A DNA stretch of 64,000 bases from the NCBI GenBank assembly GCA_963792655.1, contig CAWBWU010000001.1, positions 620,001 to 684,000 of the forward strand, read 5' to 3'. The position numbers and the translations under genes are program-made. Below are positions 45,090-54,728 of this stretch, piece by piece; within the stretch, counting starts at the first letter, position 1; every line of letters starts with the position of its first letter. The notes beneath the pieces were generated by a model. That model was not told the origin of the DNA, did no database searches, and was given only the letters and a program-made list of their open reading frames with translations. The stretch is from DOZZ01 sp963792655. Lineage in GTDB: Bacteria; Acidobacteriota; Terriglobia; Bryobacterales; Bryobacteraceae.

Positions 45090-46689
45090 AGTTAAAGAAC
45101 TTACGGCGCTTGTATTCACACCGACCGGCAAAGACGGGGCGCTAATCTGTGATCTGTTGTTGCGCCAACAAGTCGACTGCCTGTTGTGCACTACTGTTGC
45201 TGAACTGGCCGCCGGAATCGCTTCGGGAGCGGGCTTGGCGATCGTTGCCGAAGAGGCGCTGACCAACACCGATATCAAGGCGGTCGCCGAGTTGATCCAG
45301 AATCAGCCACCCTGGTCTGACTTGCCGTTTCTGCTCCTGACTTCAAATGGGTCCGAACCGAGCGAGGCAAGCACGCGCATCCTCTCGATACTGGGCGAAA
45401 AAGCCAACATCACCCTGCTCGAGCGGCCCGTCCGGGTTCCGACGCTCGTAAGCTCAATTCGCACCGCACTGCGCGCGCGTCGCCGCCAGATTGAATTGCG
45501 CGACTACTTGCGAGACCGGGAAGAAAGAGAAGAGCGGATGCTTCAGTCGCAGAAACTGGAGAGCCTCGGCGTGCTTGCGGGCGGTGTTGCGCATGATTTT
45601 AACAACCTGCTGACCGGGATCCTTGGCAATGCGAGCCTCGCGCTCGATAACGCGGATGGCAATATTCCCATCGATGGCCTGCTGCAGGACATCATCGATG
45701 CCGGCCAGCGTGCAGCAGATTTGACGCGGCAACTGCTTGCCTATTCCGGCAAAGGACAGTTCCAGTTGCAGCGTCTGAACGTTTCGAAGCTGGTGGCGCA
45801 GATCACCAAGCTGGTGCATGCGGCGATTCCGCGTACCGTGAACGTGCACCTCGACCTCGCCGACAACCTGCCGGCAGTGCTTGCCGACTCCGCACAAATG
45901 CAGCAGATCATCATGAATCTGGTCATCAACGCTGCAGAGTCGATCGACGCCGAACGCGGCGGTACCGTGATGGTGCGGACCGCAATTCAGTACGTTGAAC
46001 CCGGCTCAATCAAAGCGGCAATCGAAGCCGAGGACCTGAAGCCGGGCCGGTACATCTGCCTGGAAGTGCGCGATAACGGCTGCGGCATGACCGAAGAGGT
46101 GATGTCGAGGATCTTCGACCCTTTCTTCACGACGAAGTTTTTGGGCCGAGGGCTGGGTTTGGCCGCAGTCATGGGCATCATTCGCGGGCATCACGGCGCG
46201 CTGTCTGTCCGCAGCAAAGTGGGAGCGGGGAGCACGTTTCAAGTTCTGCTTCCGGCGATCAACGAACCCGTCAAAGCGCCCGAGCCTCGCATCCGCAGAA
46301 AATTGAACGGGACGGGTTTAATCCTTGTCGTCGACGATGAAGAGACCGTTCAAAAGACGGCCCGCGTTGCGCTCGAAAGCGTCGGCTACAAAGTGGTGGT
46401 GGCGGGAAATGGATCCGAAGGCGTAGGCATGCACCGCAACATGGCCGACCAGATTTCTCTGGTGTTATTGGATCTCGCCATGCCTGTCATGGGCGGCGAA
46501 GAAGCCTTCCAGAAGATGAAGCTCGCCCGGCCTGACGTGAAGGTGATTCTCTCGAGCGGCTACGACGAAACGGACGTAGTGAGCCGTTTTGAAGGGCAGG
46601 GCATCGACGGGTTCATCCAGAAGCCCTACACTGCGAACGCGCTCGCGCAAAAGGTTCAAGACGTTCTGTTGAAGCACAGCAAGAAGTAA
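45079..46689 (+). CDS. Hybrid histidine kinase with N-terminal receiver-like and C-terminal receiver domains
   Basis: The protein has 536 residues, soluble. Residues 1-125 look like a receiver fold without the phospho-acceptor set (ALVFTPTGKDGALICDLLLR, FLLLTSNG). A short coiled coil follows. The HisKA phospho-acceptor site is LGVLAGGVAHDFNNLLTGIL. The ATPase domain has MNLVINAAESI, VRDNGCGMTEE, FFTTK and GRGLGLAAVMGI. The C-terminal receiver (about 410-536) has LVVDDEETV, LLDLAMPVMGG with the Asp acceptor, and IQKPYTANAL. It is translationally coupled to the KaiC-like gene. A separate output regulator is not encoded here. Confidence 0.92.
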   Translation: MRAEVKELTALVFTPTGKDGALICDLLLRQQVDCLLCTTVAELAAGIASGAGLAIVAEEALTNTDIKAVAELIQNQPPWSDLPFLLLTSNGSEPSEASTRILSILGEKANITLLERPVRVPTLVSSIRTALRARRRQIELRDYLRDREEREERMLQSQKLESLGVLAGGVAHDFNNLLTGILGNASLALDNADGNIPIDGLLQDIIDAGQRAADLTRQLLAYSGKGQFQLQRLNVSKLVAQITKLVHAAIPRTVNVHLDLADNLPAVLADSAQMQQIIMNLVINAAESIDAERGGTVMVRTAIQYVEPGSIKAAIEAEDLKPGRYICLEVRDNGCGMTEEVMSRIFDPFFTTKFLGRGLGLAAVMGIIRGHHGALSVRSKVGAGSTFQVLLPAINEPVKAPEPRIRRKLNGTGLILVVDDEETVQKTARVALESVGYKVVVAGNGSEGVGMHRNMADQISLVLLDLAMPVMGGEEAFQKMKLARPDVKVILSSGYDETDVVSRFEGQGIDGFIQKPYTANALAQKVQDVLLKHSKK

Positions 46690-46695
46690 TCTTCG

Positions 46696-49110
46696 TCAGG
46701 TCAGCGTCAGCGGGTCCACATCGATAATCAACGCTGTCGCGGGCCATCTCTGCTGACGCGCAAACTCTTGTGCTCCCCGCAGCAATTCATTCAACACTTT
46801 GCGGCTGCCGGATTTCACGAGTAACTGATAACGGTACTCCGCTTTCACACGCTTAGCGGAGCTTCCGCAGGGCCGATGATGCGCGTCTTGTCCGGCGCAG
46901 GCGAAAGGTGGTGGCTCAGTTCTGTGCTTAACCGCAACGCATCTTCTTGCTTCGGCGCACGTACCAGGATGTTCGCCACGGCGCTGAAGGGCGGATAGCT
47001 CATGTACTTGCGGAACTGCAGTTCTTTGGCGTAAAACGCTGCATAATCCTGCGCGGCTGCGAGCTCGACCGCATAGTGATCCGGGTTAATCGTCTGCAGC
47101 AAGACGATCCCGGGTACTTCGCCCCGCCCGGCGCGCCCGGCCACTTGTGTGAGCAGTTGAAACGTTCTCTCGGCGGCGCGGAAATCCGGCATACCCAATC
47201 CAATATCCGCGGACACCACGCCCACCAGCGTGACATTTGGAATGTCGTGGCCCTTCGCGATCATCTGCGTCCCGACCAGAATGTCCGCCGCCCGTTCGCG
47301 AAAGCGTTCCAGGATTGTTTCGAACTGCCGCTTGCCTTGCGCTGTGTCGCGGTCGAGCCGGGCGATTCTCGCTTCGGGAAAAGCGCGGTGCAGCTCCTCT
47401 TCTACTTTCTCGGAACCAGTGCCAACAAAGTAGATGTGGTCGCTTTGGCATGCGGGGCAGACCTCGGGAACTTTTCGCGCGTAGTTGCAAAGGTGGCACA
47501 GCAGCCGGCGGTCGCGCTTGTGAAAGGTGAGCGTTACTGAGCAGTTCTCGCACTCCACGCGCATGCCGCATGCGCGGCAGGTCACGAAGCTCGAGAAGCC
47601 GCGGCGATTCAACAGCAGCATGGTCTGCTCGCCGGAAACCAGTCGTTCGGTCGTTGCCTGAATCAGAGCGCGCGAGAAAATGTTCTGCTGGCGCGTCTCT
47701 AGAAATTCCTGGCGCATGTCGATGACGCGCACTTCAGGCATCGGCCGCTCCTGCACGCGCTCGCGAATTTCGAGTAGCGTGTATTTTCCGCGTTCGGCGT
47801 TGTAGCGCGATTCCAAACTCGGCGTCGCACTGCCCAACACGATGCATGCACCCGCCGCTTGCGCGCGCACCACGGCCACGTCGCGCCCGTGATAGCGTGG
47901 CGTCTCTTCCTGCTTGTAGCTCTGGTCGTGTTCTTCATCGACCACGATCAAGCCAAGGTTGCGGACGGGCGCGAATACTCCGGAACGCGTGCCCACCACC
48001 ACGCCTGCTTCACCCGCGCGAATGCGCCGCCACTGATCCGCGCGCTCGGCATCGGAAAACGCGCTGTGCAGAATTGCGACGCGGTCTCCGAAGCGTGAGA
48101 AGAACTGCCCGGCCATGGCGGGTGTAAGCGCAATCTCCGGCACCATCAGAATTGCTGAACGCCCTGCGGCCAGCGTGGCTTCAATGGCGTTGAGATACAC
48201 CTCCGTCTTGCCGGAGCCCGTAACGCCGTGCAGCAGGAAAGCTTCATATCGATGTGCCTCGATCGCGCCGCGTAAAGCGGTGAACGCCGCGGCCTGTGCG
48301 TCGTTCAAAGCATGCACCGGGCGTACGGTTGCGGAGGGCGAGACGAGCGGCACGCGCGTGAGCTTCAACAGTTCTTTACGCGCGAGCGAACGTGCCGCAC
48401 TGCTTGCGTTCTTCACCGCGCTTTCCAACTCAGAAAGGACGTGCGAGCCCGGGTGCAACTCCAAAAACGCCAGCAGTTCTCGTTCAGCTTTCGGCAATTT
48501 CGGCAGCTCAGGCGGGCGCTCGATCGCTTGCACGCGCAGGGCTTCTGAAGGCGCACGCAAAGGGTCGCGTTCACCCAGGGTGTCCTCAGCGATCACGAAT
48601 CCTTTGCGTTCGAGAGCACGCAAGGTCTTGGGCGCGTCGGTCAACTTTGTCTTTAGATAATTCAACGACAAAGTGCGCCGCTCCAAGAGCCCTAGCGCTT
48701 TCGTGGCCTGATCGTCGGGGTCGGGCTGCATCAACAACTGACGCGCGGCATCACGCCCGGAATCGGTGAGTGTGTACGTCTTGCCCGCACGCACGTCCGC
48801 GGCGAGCGGCAACATGGAGCGCAGCACTTCGCCCAAAGGCGCGCAGTAGTAGCCGGAGATCCAGTGCCCGAGCGAGAGCAGAGCAGCGTCCAGCACTGGT
48901 TCCACATCGAGAAGGCGAAAAGCTTCTTTGAGCGAACCGGCCGGGCGGCTCATCATGTACGCGCAGCACCACGCCCGTCATCTTGCGCGCGCCAAACGGA
49001 ACCAGCACACGCGCGCCGGGCTGCACGCGATGTTGCAGCGTGACCGGCAGCGCATAGGTGAAGACTTGATTCAGCGGTACGGGAACCGCTACATCGCAGT
49101 ACTGCGGCAG
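46696..49110 (-). CDS. priA: Primosomal protein N' (replication restart helicase), two frameshifts
   Basis: The corrected protein has about 800 residues. PriA reloads the replisome at stalled forks. The N-terminal DNA-binding part (CDVAVPVPLNQVFTYALPVT, RVLVPFGARKMTGVVLRV) joins the rest after removing one T at 48937. The helicase core has LLHGVTGSGKTEVYLNAIEA, VVDEEHDQSYKQEETPRYHG and the zinc cluster CRACGMRVECENC...CHLCNY...CPAC. Adding one base near 46855 recovers the C-terminus (AEYRYQLLVKSGSRKVLNEL, ALIIDVDPLTLT). The only in-frame start after the upstream stop is CTG at 49110, three bases past the preceding gene. Confidence 0.9.
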
Positions 49111-49113
49111 TGG

Positions 49114-50532
49114 CTAGAACGCTGCTTTGAACGGCGTCCAGGGCTGTGCCGGGAAGTCGTGCAGCAGACCTTTCTGCCAGTTGAACTCAGGGTGCTTCTT
49201 CAAATGCGACGAAGCTTTGAAGGCAGGGCCGCATTGCGGACCCATGGCTGCAACCAGTTCCAGGTGCTCCGCCATGTTGCCGTCGGACGCCTTATTTTGC
49301 ACAGCGCCGGCGATACCATACGCCGGCATCCAGTCACCCATACCGCGCGGCGAAAGATCGACGCGTCCACACAGCGTGCGCTCGTCAGGCGAGTTCTTGC
49401 CGTCGAAAGAATCGATGCTGTCGCCTAGAAACTTTTCGGCCATAGCGACATCGATCCGGCCTTTGTTTGCTGCCATCAACTGCTCCCACCGGATATGCCG
49501 CGCATTGCCGCTGAGACTCTTGTTCGTGACATCGTAGCTGGTCTCTTCACGCACCAGCTTCTCGTTCTTCGGGAAGTTGGAGCCGACGAAGTATCCATCG
49601 TTCGTGCGTTCGAGCGTGACGTTCTTCAGGCCAAGCTCAAGATGCGCGATCTCTCCGGTCTTGCGATCGGCAATCAGCCAGTCGTTGGCATAGCCGCCGT
49701 TGTTACCGTCCTTCATGATGCGCGCAAAATCATCAATAGATTCGGAGTACTGCATCGCTTTGCGTGCACGTACAAATTCCGCAATGCCATTCGAGTCCCA
49801 CCCCGAGAACGCCGTGATAGTGGTCTCGGAAATCATGATGCCGGCGTCGTTGATGCCGAAGTCATCGCCACTGTGGATCAGGCCAGGGTAGCCGTCCATG
49901 ATGAAGCGGTGGCCTTGCGCGGGCGCGATGTCGAACATGATCGACCAGCGCTGGCCATCGAGAAAGCTGGTCCAGTTGTTATGCGCGATGACGGGCTTGC
50001 CATCTTTCGTGTATGAGCCCGTGGCCACAAACGCGCTGCAGTGGTCGCCCGGAACAACGGTCTTGCCCGATTGCGTGGTCTGTCCCTTGTCGAACTGCTT
50101 AACGTAGTAGGGCCATTCGAGCGAGGCATTGGCAGCGACGATGTCCCACACGTCCAGCTTGCCGCCGCGCGATTTCACGCCGTCGGCAATGCCCTGCAGT
50201 TCGTCGCGATATTGCTGTTCAATGTGCGGCCACAGGATGTTCTTCGCCGCGTCGCGATAGAAGTTCCAATCTTTTTTGGTGTCGTGTGTCGCTTCCAGCG
50301 CGAGCACCTTCTCGCCATCTTCGATCTCGCGCGCCAGCAATGCGCCGTGCTGGAAACCGATCTCAGCAGGCGAGCCTTCCAGGTGAACGAACGTCCAACC
50401 GTTCTGCGGCGCTCTGCGGAACGCATTCTTCATTCGCGGGTCGGTGGCCGGCTGGGACGATGCAGCGGCCGCGACGAAAGCGGACGCGAAAGAGAGGGCG
50501 AGCGAAGCAAAGATCGTCCTGCGCATAATCAT
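49114..50532 (-). CDS. Exported C45/phospholipase B-like Ntn-hydrolase
   Basis: The protein has 472 residues with a signal peptide (FASLALSFASAFVAAAASS). After it, RRAPQNGWTFVHLEGSPAEI and GFQHGALLAREIEDGEK match the N-terminal part of C45-like hydrolases. The probable nucleophile is the Cys in VVPGDHCSAFVATG, followed by KPVIAHNNWTSFLDGQRWSI. The fold is the Ntn-hydrolase type of acyl-CoA:6-APA acyltransferases and phospholipase B-like proteins, cutting amide or ester bonds. The substrate is unknown. It ends three bases before the priA start and is divergent from selD with a 23-base gap. Confidence 0.8.
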   Translation of the reverse strand: MIMRRTIFASLALSFASAFVAAAASSQPATDPRMKNAFRRAPQNGWTFVHLEGSPAEIGFQHGALLAREIEDGEKVLALEATHDTKKDWNFYRDAAKNILWPHIEQQYRDELQGIADGVKSRGGKLDVWDIVAANASLEWPYYVKQFDKGQTTQSGKTVVPGDHCSAFVATGSYTKDGKPVIAHNNWTSFLDGQRWSIMFDIAPAQGHRFIMDGYPGLIHSGDDFGINDAGIMISETTITAFSGWDSNGIAEFVRARKAMQYSESIDDFARIMKDGNNGGYANDWLIADRKTGEIAHLELGLKNVTLERTNDGYFVGSNFPKNEKLVREETSYDVTNKSLSGNARHIRWEQLMAANKGRIDVAMAEKFLGDSIDSFDGKNSPDERTLCGRVDLSPRGMGDWMPAYGIAGAVQNKASDGNMAEHLELVAAMGPQCGPAFKASSHLKKHPEFNWQKGLLHDFPAQPWTPFKAAF

Positions 50533-50555
50533 ATGATTGTAATGGCATCGACCAG

Positions 50556-51578
50556 ATGACGGCAGACCGTCTCACAGCGCACGTCAAAGCCGCGGGTTGA
50601 GCATCGAAGTTGAGTCCAAAGGTTTTGGACCAGGTGCTTGCGGGCATACCGCGCGCGACAAATGAAAATGTTCTGGTCGGTTACGACACCAGCGACGACG
50701 CTGGGGTGTTCCGGCTCACGCCGGAGTTTGCCCTGGTGCAGACGCTCGATTTCTTCACGCCCATCGTGGACGATCCGCACACCTATGGTGCGATCGCGGC
50801 AGCCAACGCGCTGAGCGATGTCTATGCCATGGGAGGCAAGCCGCTCACTGCGCTCTCGATTCTGGCGTATCCCGGCAAGGGCGATCTGAACGTGCTCGCA
50901 GCGATCTTGCGCGGCGGCGCGGAGAAGATCCACGAAGCCGGCGCGGTGGTGCTCGGCGGCCACTCGGTGAACGACGACGAGATCAAGTTCGGGTACTCAG
51001 TTACGGGCAGCGTGCATCCCGATCGCATTCTGACGAACACCGGCGCACGCGAGGGCGATGCCCTGATGATTACCAAGCGCATCGGCACCGGCGTGATTGC
51101 CACCGCGCTCAAGCAGGGCATCGCGCGCGAGAGCGATGTCGCGGCGAGCGTGGAATCGATGCTGTTGCTGAATCGTGAAGCGTGCGAGAACATGCTGCAC
51201 TTCAACGTGCACGGCTGCACCGACGTGACGGGCTTCGGCCTGTTAGGTCATGCGCGCGAGATGGCGATCGGCAGCAACGTCACGCTTGAGATCGAGGCCG
51301 ACGAAGTTCCTTTGCTGCCCGGCGCACTGGAGTACGCCGTACAAGGCGCAATTCCGGGGGGGCTCAAGAATAACCGGGAGTTCGTTGCGGGTTGCGTCAG
51401 CGTCGCGGGCGAGATGGCGCCAGGCCTCGAAGCGGTACTTTACGATCCGCAAACTTCAGGCGGCCTGCTGATTTCGCTCTCTGAAGAAGATGCCGCGGAG
51501 TTGAGTCAACGCTATCCCGCGGCGGTGCGTATCGGCCGCGCGGTAGCCAAGGGTGCGATGCCCCTTTTGTTACGATGA
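50556..51578 (+). CDS. selD: Selenophosphate synthetase, selenocysteine-containing (in-frame UGA)
   Basis: The ATG at 50556 gives MTADRLTAHVKAAG, then TGA at 50598-50600, then ASKLSPKVLDQVLAGIP in the same frame to the stop at 51578. In SelD the residue at this place is the catalytic Cys or Sec (pattern VK.AGC/U..K). With TGA read as Sec the protein is about 340 residues, normal length. Later signatures are DTSDDAGVFRLTPEFALVQT, ANALSDVYAMGGKPLTALSI, HSVNDDEIKFGYSVTG and DPQTSGGLLISL. SelD makes selenophosphate from selenide and ATP. A hairpin with a GGT-bearing loop follows the UGA. Confidence 0.92.
50598..50635 (+). promoter_or_regulatory. UGA codon and bacterial SECIS-like hairpin in selD
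   Basis: TGA (50598-50600) is followed 13 bases later by GTCCAAA GGT TTTGGAC (50614-50630), a 7-bp perfect stem with GGT at the tip. GGT lies 21-23 bases after the UGA, close to its distance in the E. coli fdhF SECIS. This is the arrangement SelB needs. Confidence 0.75.
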
Positions 51579-51582
51579 AGCG

Positions 51583-52269
51583 ATGACATCCGATCCGCTG
51601 ATTGTTGCGCTGGATGTCCCTTCCCTTTCCGAGGCCGAGAAGATTGTTCAGGCGCTCGATTCCGAGTGCGGCTTCTATAAAGTCGGCATGGAACTCTACG
51701 CAGCGCAGGGGCCTGAAGTCATCGATTGGCTGCACTCCCAAGGCAAGAGCGTCTTCCTGGATCTCAAGTTCTACGACATCGGCGAAACAGTGAAACGCGC
51801 CGTGAGCGCCGTCGCCAAACATGGCGTGCGTTTTCTAACGGTGCATGGAAGCCGCGAAGTGCTGCGTGCTGCGGTGGAAGGGCGCGGCAACACGCTGCTG
51901 CGACTGCTTGGCGTCTCGGTTCTGACCAGCTTCGACGAACAGGACCTGCGAGACCTGGGCTATCCGGCATCAGTCACGGAACTCGTCGCCCTGCGCGTGA
52001 AGAATGCCCGCGAGTTGGGAATCGACGGCGTCGTAGCGTCGCCGCTCGAGGCCGCCGCTGTGCGTGAAGTTGCCGGGCCGGAGATGCTCATCGTGACACC
52101 GGGCGTGCGCTCCGCGACCGCAGATGCAGGCGACCAGAAACGCTTCGCGACTCCAGCCGATGCCATCCGGAATGGCGCTGATTACCTGGTGATCGGGCGG
52201 CAGGTGACGCGTGCTGCGGACCCGGCGCTCGCCCTGCGTGCAATACGAGCTGAGATCGGGCGCGAGTGA
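51583..52269 (+). CDS. pyrF: Orotidine 5'-phosphate decarboxylase
   Basis: The protein has 228 residues, starting MTSDPLIVALDVPSLSEAEK. It converts OMP to UMP, the last step of de novo UMP synthesis. The catalytic array is in VFLDLKFYDIGETVKRAV (Asp-Lys-x-x-Asp type). The phosphate site is in MLIVTPGVRSATADAGDQKR and ADYLVIGRQVTRAADP. The open frame reaches 51553 inside selD, but the ATG at 51583 just past the selD stop is preferred. It is followed by an overlapping DedA gene. Confidence 0.96.
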   Translation: MTSDPLIVALDVPSLSEAEKIVQALDSECGFYKVGMELYAAQGPEVIDWLHSQGKSVFLDLKFYDIGETVKRAVSAVAKHGVRFLTVHGSREVLRAAVEGRGNTLLRLLGVSVLTSFDEQDLRDLGYPASVTELVALRVKNARELGIDGVVASPLEAAAVREVAGPEMLIVTPGVRSATADAGDQKRFATPADAIRNGADYLVIGRQVTRAADPALALRAIRAEIGRE

Positions 52270-52850
52270 ACCCCGAAGCGCTGCTCGCGACGTATGGCTA
52301 TGTTGCGATCTTCGCGCTGCTTGCGGCAGGCATTGTGTTGCCGCTCATTCCCGACGAAACGATGCTCGTCATCGCCGGCATCTTCGTGCATCAGGCGAAA
52401 CTGCGTTTCGTGCCAACCCTTGCCGCCGCTTATGGCGGCAGCATGTGCGGCATCACGTTGAGCTACATTCTGGGGCGCAGCGGCCTGGCGCACTTGTTGC
52501 ATCGCGTCGCGCACACGCATCTCCAGCGCGTTCACGATTGGTTTGAAAAATACGGACGGTGGACGCTCTTCTTCGGATATTTTGTTGTTGGTGTACGGCA
52601 CGTGACAGCGCTGGTCGCAGGCACTTCGGAGATGGAGTTCAACGTCTTCGCGCGTTACGCGTACACCGGCGCGCTGTTCTGGGTAGCCACGTTTGTGTCG
52701 CTCGGCTACTTCGCAGGCGAACAGTGGCCTCGCATTGCACGCAACCTTCACGAAGGCGCCGCGATCGTCGCGGCAGTCGTGTTCGTTTGCGGCGCGGGCG
52801 TCTGGTTGTGGCATCGCCGCCGGTCTTCTAAGACTCGGCTCGAACCTTAG
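52266..52850 (+). CDS. DedA-family membrane protein
   Basis: The protein has 194 residues, GTG start overlapping the pyrF stop. Several membrane segments are visible (YVAIFALLAAGIVLPLIPDE, FFGYFVVGVRHVTALVAGTS, LFWVATFVSLGYFAGEQWP). The DedA/SNARE-associated signatures are the reentrant-loop acidic PDE near residue 30 and FGYFVVGVRHVTALVAG with the functional Arg. DedA proteins are lipid-carrier or phospholipid flippase-like transporters. Its end overlaps the convergent recQ end by 23 bases. Confidence 0.88.
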   Translation: MNPEALLATYGYVAIFALLAAGIVLPLIPDETMLVIAGIFVHQAKLRFVPTLAAAYGGSMCGITLSYILGRSGLAHLLHRVAHTHLQRVHDWFEKYGRWTLFFGYFVVGVRHVTALVAGTSEMEFNVFARYAYTGALFWVATFVSLGYFAGEQWPRIARNLHEGAAIVAAVVFVCGAGVWLWHRRRSSKTRLEP

Positions 52851-54687
52851 CAACCACCAGCCGAATCTCGTGATAGCTGATTTCTTCGGGCAGCACTTCC
52901 CGCAGCGGCTTCAGCCATTGCGCACCAAGCTGCCGCACCGTCGCTTCGATCAGGGGCAGATGCCGCTCGCTCACCCACGCGGGGTCGAAGGCCAGGCGCT
53001 TCTTTTCGACCAGTTCTGACACCAGGCCCACCACACTCGCGAGTTGCCGTCCGCGAATTTCCGCAATCTGTTCGAAGGTCTTGCCTTCACCGATCAGGCG
53101 TAGCGTTTCAAGCGCAGCGTCGGACGCGGCAGGCGTGACGGGCTCCGGCGCGCGCTGCCCGCGCTGAAAATTGCGCAGCGCCTCCAAAATGCGAGCGCCG
53201 TACAAATCGGCTTTCTTCTCGCCAATGCCGGATACCATCAACAATTCAGCGCGTGTGGTTGGACGCCGCGCGCTCAGATCTTTGAGTGATGCATCGTTCA
53301 ACACCATGAAGGCGGGCGTATTGTTTTCACGCGCGATATCGCGCCGCCACTCGCGCAGGTAAGCATCCAGCTCTGCATCCTGCTGCGGCGTGATGCTGCG
53401 CGCGCCTGCGAACTCGCGCTTCGGCGCAGCTTTGGCTTTCGGCGTCGTCGCTGTGTATTTGCCGAGCATCCAGCCCGGCGGCTCGCCGCAGATGTCGCAC
53501 ACGCCGCACGCTTCCCACTTGGGCGTCTCGCCGAAGTGCAGACAGATCTCGCGGTGGCGGCAGACCTTGCCTTCAGCAAAGTGCTTCATCGCGTGATAGC
53601 GCTGCCATGCACGCTCTTTCTCTTTTGTGTCTTTCAGCTGATCGATAAAAAACGCGAGCAGCCCCACGTCTTTGCCTTGCCACAACAGCGCACAGTCCGC
53701 AGGGTCACCATCGCGGCCGGCGCGCCCAGCTTCCTGGTAGTACTGTTCGATCGACTTCGGCAACGCAAGATGGATCACCGCGCGTACGGCGGGCTTGTTG
53801 ATTCCCAGACCGAAAGCCAGAGTGCCGACCAGCACTGGAATCTCGTCCGCCATCCAGCGCTCCTGATTGCGCTGGCGCACACGCGCATCCATCTGACCGT
53901 GATACGGAATGGCGGGGATGCCGTGCTCGCCGAGGAAGTCGACCGTCTCATCTACCCGCCGCACCGTGGGGGAATACACGATGACGTTGCTGTTGTGGTA
54001 AGCCTTCAAAGCCGCGATCAATAGCTTCGGCTGCGTCTTCGAATCGCACTGTTTCACTAGATAGCGCAGATTGGGCCGGTGGAAGCTCGCGATGTATTTA
54101 TGCGGATCGCGCAACTTCAACTGCGCCAGGATGTCATGACGCACGCGCTGTGTGGCGCTAGCCGTGAACGCGGCAATCGGGGAATCCGGAAAACGATCCC
54201 GCAGGCGGCTGAGTTGCCGGTACTCCGGCCGGAACTCATGTCCCCACTCAGAGATGCAGTGCGCTTCATCGATCGCAAAGAACGCGATGGGCACCTTCTG
54301 CAACCAGGCAGTGGTATCTTCGCGAGCCAGGCGCTCGGGCGAAAGGTACAGCAGTCGGTAGGCTCCCTTCACGGCGTCGCGCATGATGACTGACTGTTCC
54401 GCGCCGGTCATCGAACTGTTCAACACCGCCGCGGAGATCCCCATCTGTGCAAGCGAAGCGGCCTGATCTTGCATGAGCGAGATTAACGGTGAGATGACGA
54501 TGGCGGTCTTGCCGGACACGAGAGCTGGCAACTGATAGCAGAGCGACTTGCCACCGCCGGTGGGCATGACGACGGCAACATCGTGCAAGCCGACGAGACT
54601 TTTGACGATACGTTCCTGCAAAGGGCGAAAGGCATCGTAGCCCCAATAGCGGCGGAGCGCCGCGTGCAGGTCTGCTTCGGGGATCAA
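52828..54687 (-). CDS. recQ: ATP-dependent DNA helicase RecQ
   Basis: The protein has about 619 residues. Motifs: FRPLQERIVKSL, Walker A VVMPTGGGKSLCYQLPALV, FFAIDEAHCISEWGHEFRPE, VIVYSPTVRRVDETVDFLGE and YYQEAGRAGRDGDPADC. A zinc cluster is at CRHREICLHFGE and CGVCDICG. An HRDC domain follows (LDAYLREWRRDIARENNTPA, LMVSGIGEKKADLYG), then a C-terminal helical domain (LRLIGEGKTFEQIAEIRGRQ). RecQ unwinds DNA in recombination repair. The frame is open to 54777. A TTG at 54687 is preferred because it avoids overlap with the globin gene and begins near the conserved region. Confidence 0.93.
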   Translation of the reverse strand: MIPEADLHAALRRYWGYDAFRPLQERIVKSLVGLHDVAVVMPTGGGKSLCYQLPALVSGKTAIVISPLISLMQDQAASLAQMGISAAVLNSSMTGAEQSVIMRDAVKGAYRLLYLSPERLAREDTTAWLQKVPIAFFAIDEAHCISEWGHEFRPEYRQLSRLRDRFPDSPIAAFTASATQRVRHDILAQLKLRDPHKYIASFHRPNLRYLVKQCDSKTQPKLLIAALKAYHNSNVIVYSPTVRRVDETVDFLGEHGIPAIPYHGQMDARVRQRNQERWMADEIPVLVGTLAFGLGINKPAVRAVIHLALPKSIEQYYQEAGRAGRDGDPADCALLWQGKDVGLLAFFIDQLKDTKEKERAWQRYHAMKHFAEGKVCRHREICLHFGETPKWEACGVCDICGEPPGWMLGKYTATTPKAKAAPKREFAGARSITPQQDAELDAYLREWRRDIARENNTPAFMVLNDASLKDLSARRPTTRAELLMVSGIGEKKADLYGARILEALRNFQRGQRAPEPVTPAASDAALETLRLIGEGKTFEQIAEIRGRQLASVVGLVSELVEKKRLAFDPAWVSERHLPLIEATVRQLGAQWLKPLREVLPEEISYHEIRLVVAKVRAES

Positions 54688-54728
54688 ATTCGATTGTAGG
54701 GGATTGCGCCGCGATGAACGATATTCAG

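Noticed and set aside
50598..50600. TGA in selD as an ordinary stop or frameshift, with a TTG start at 50610
   Set aside because: The residues before the TGA match the SelD N-terminus in the same frame, and a SECIS-like hairpin follows. A TTG start would remove the catalytic residue.
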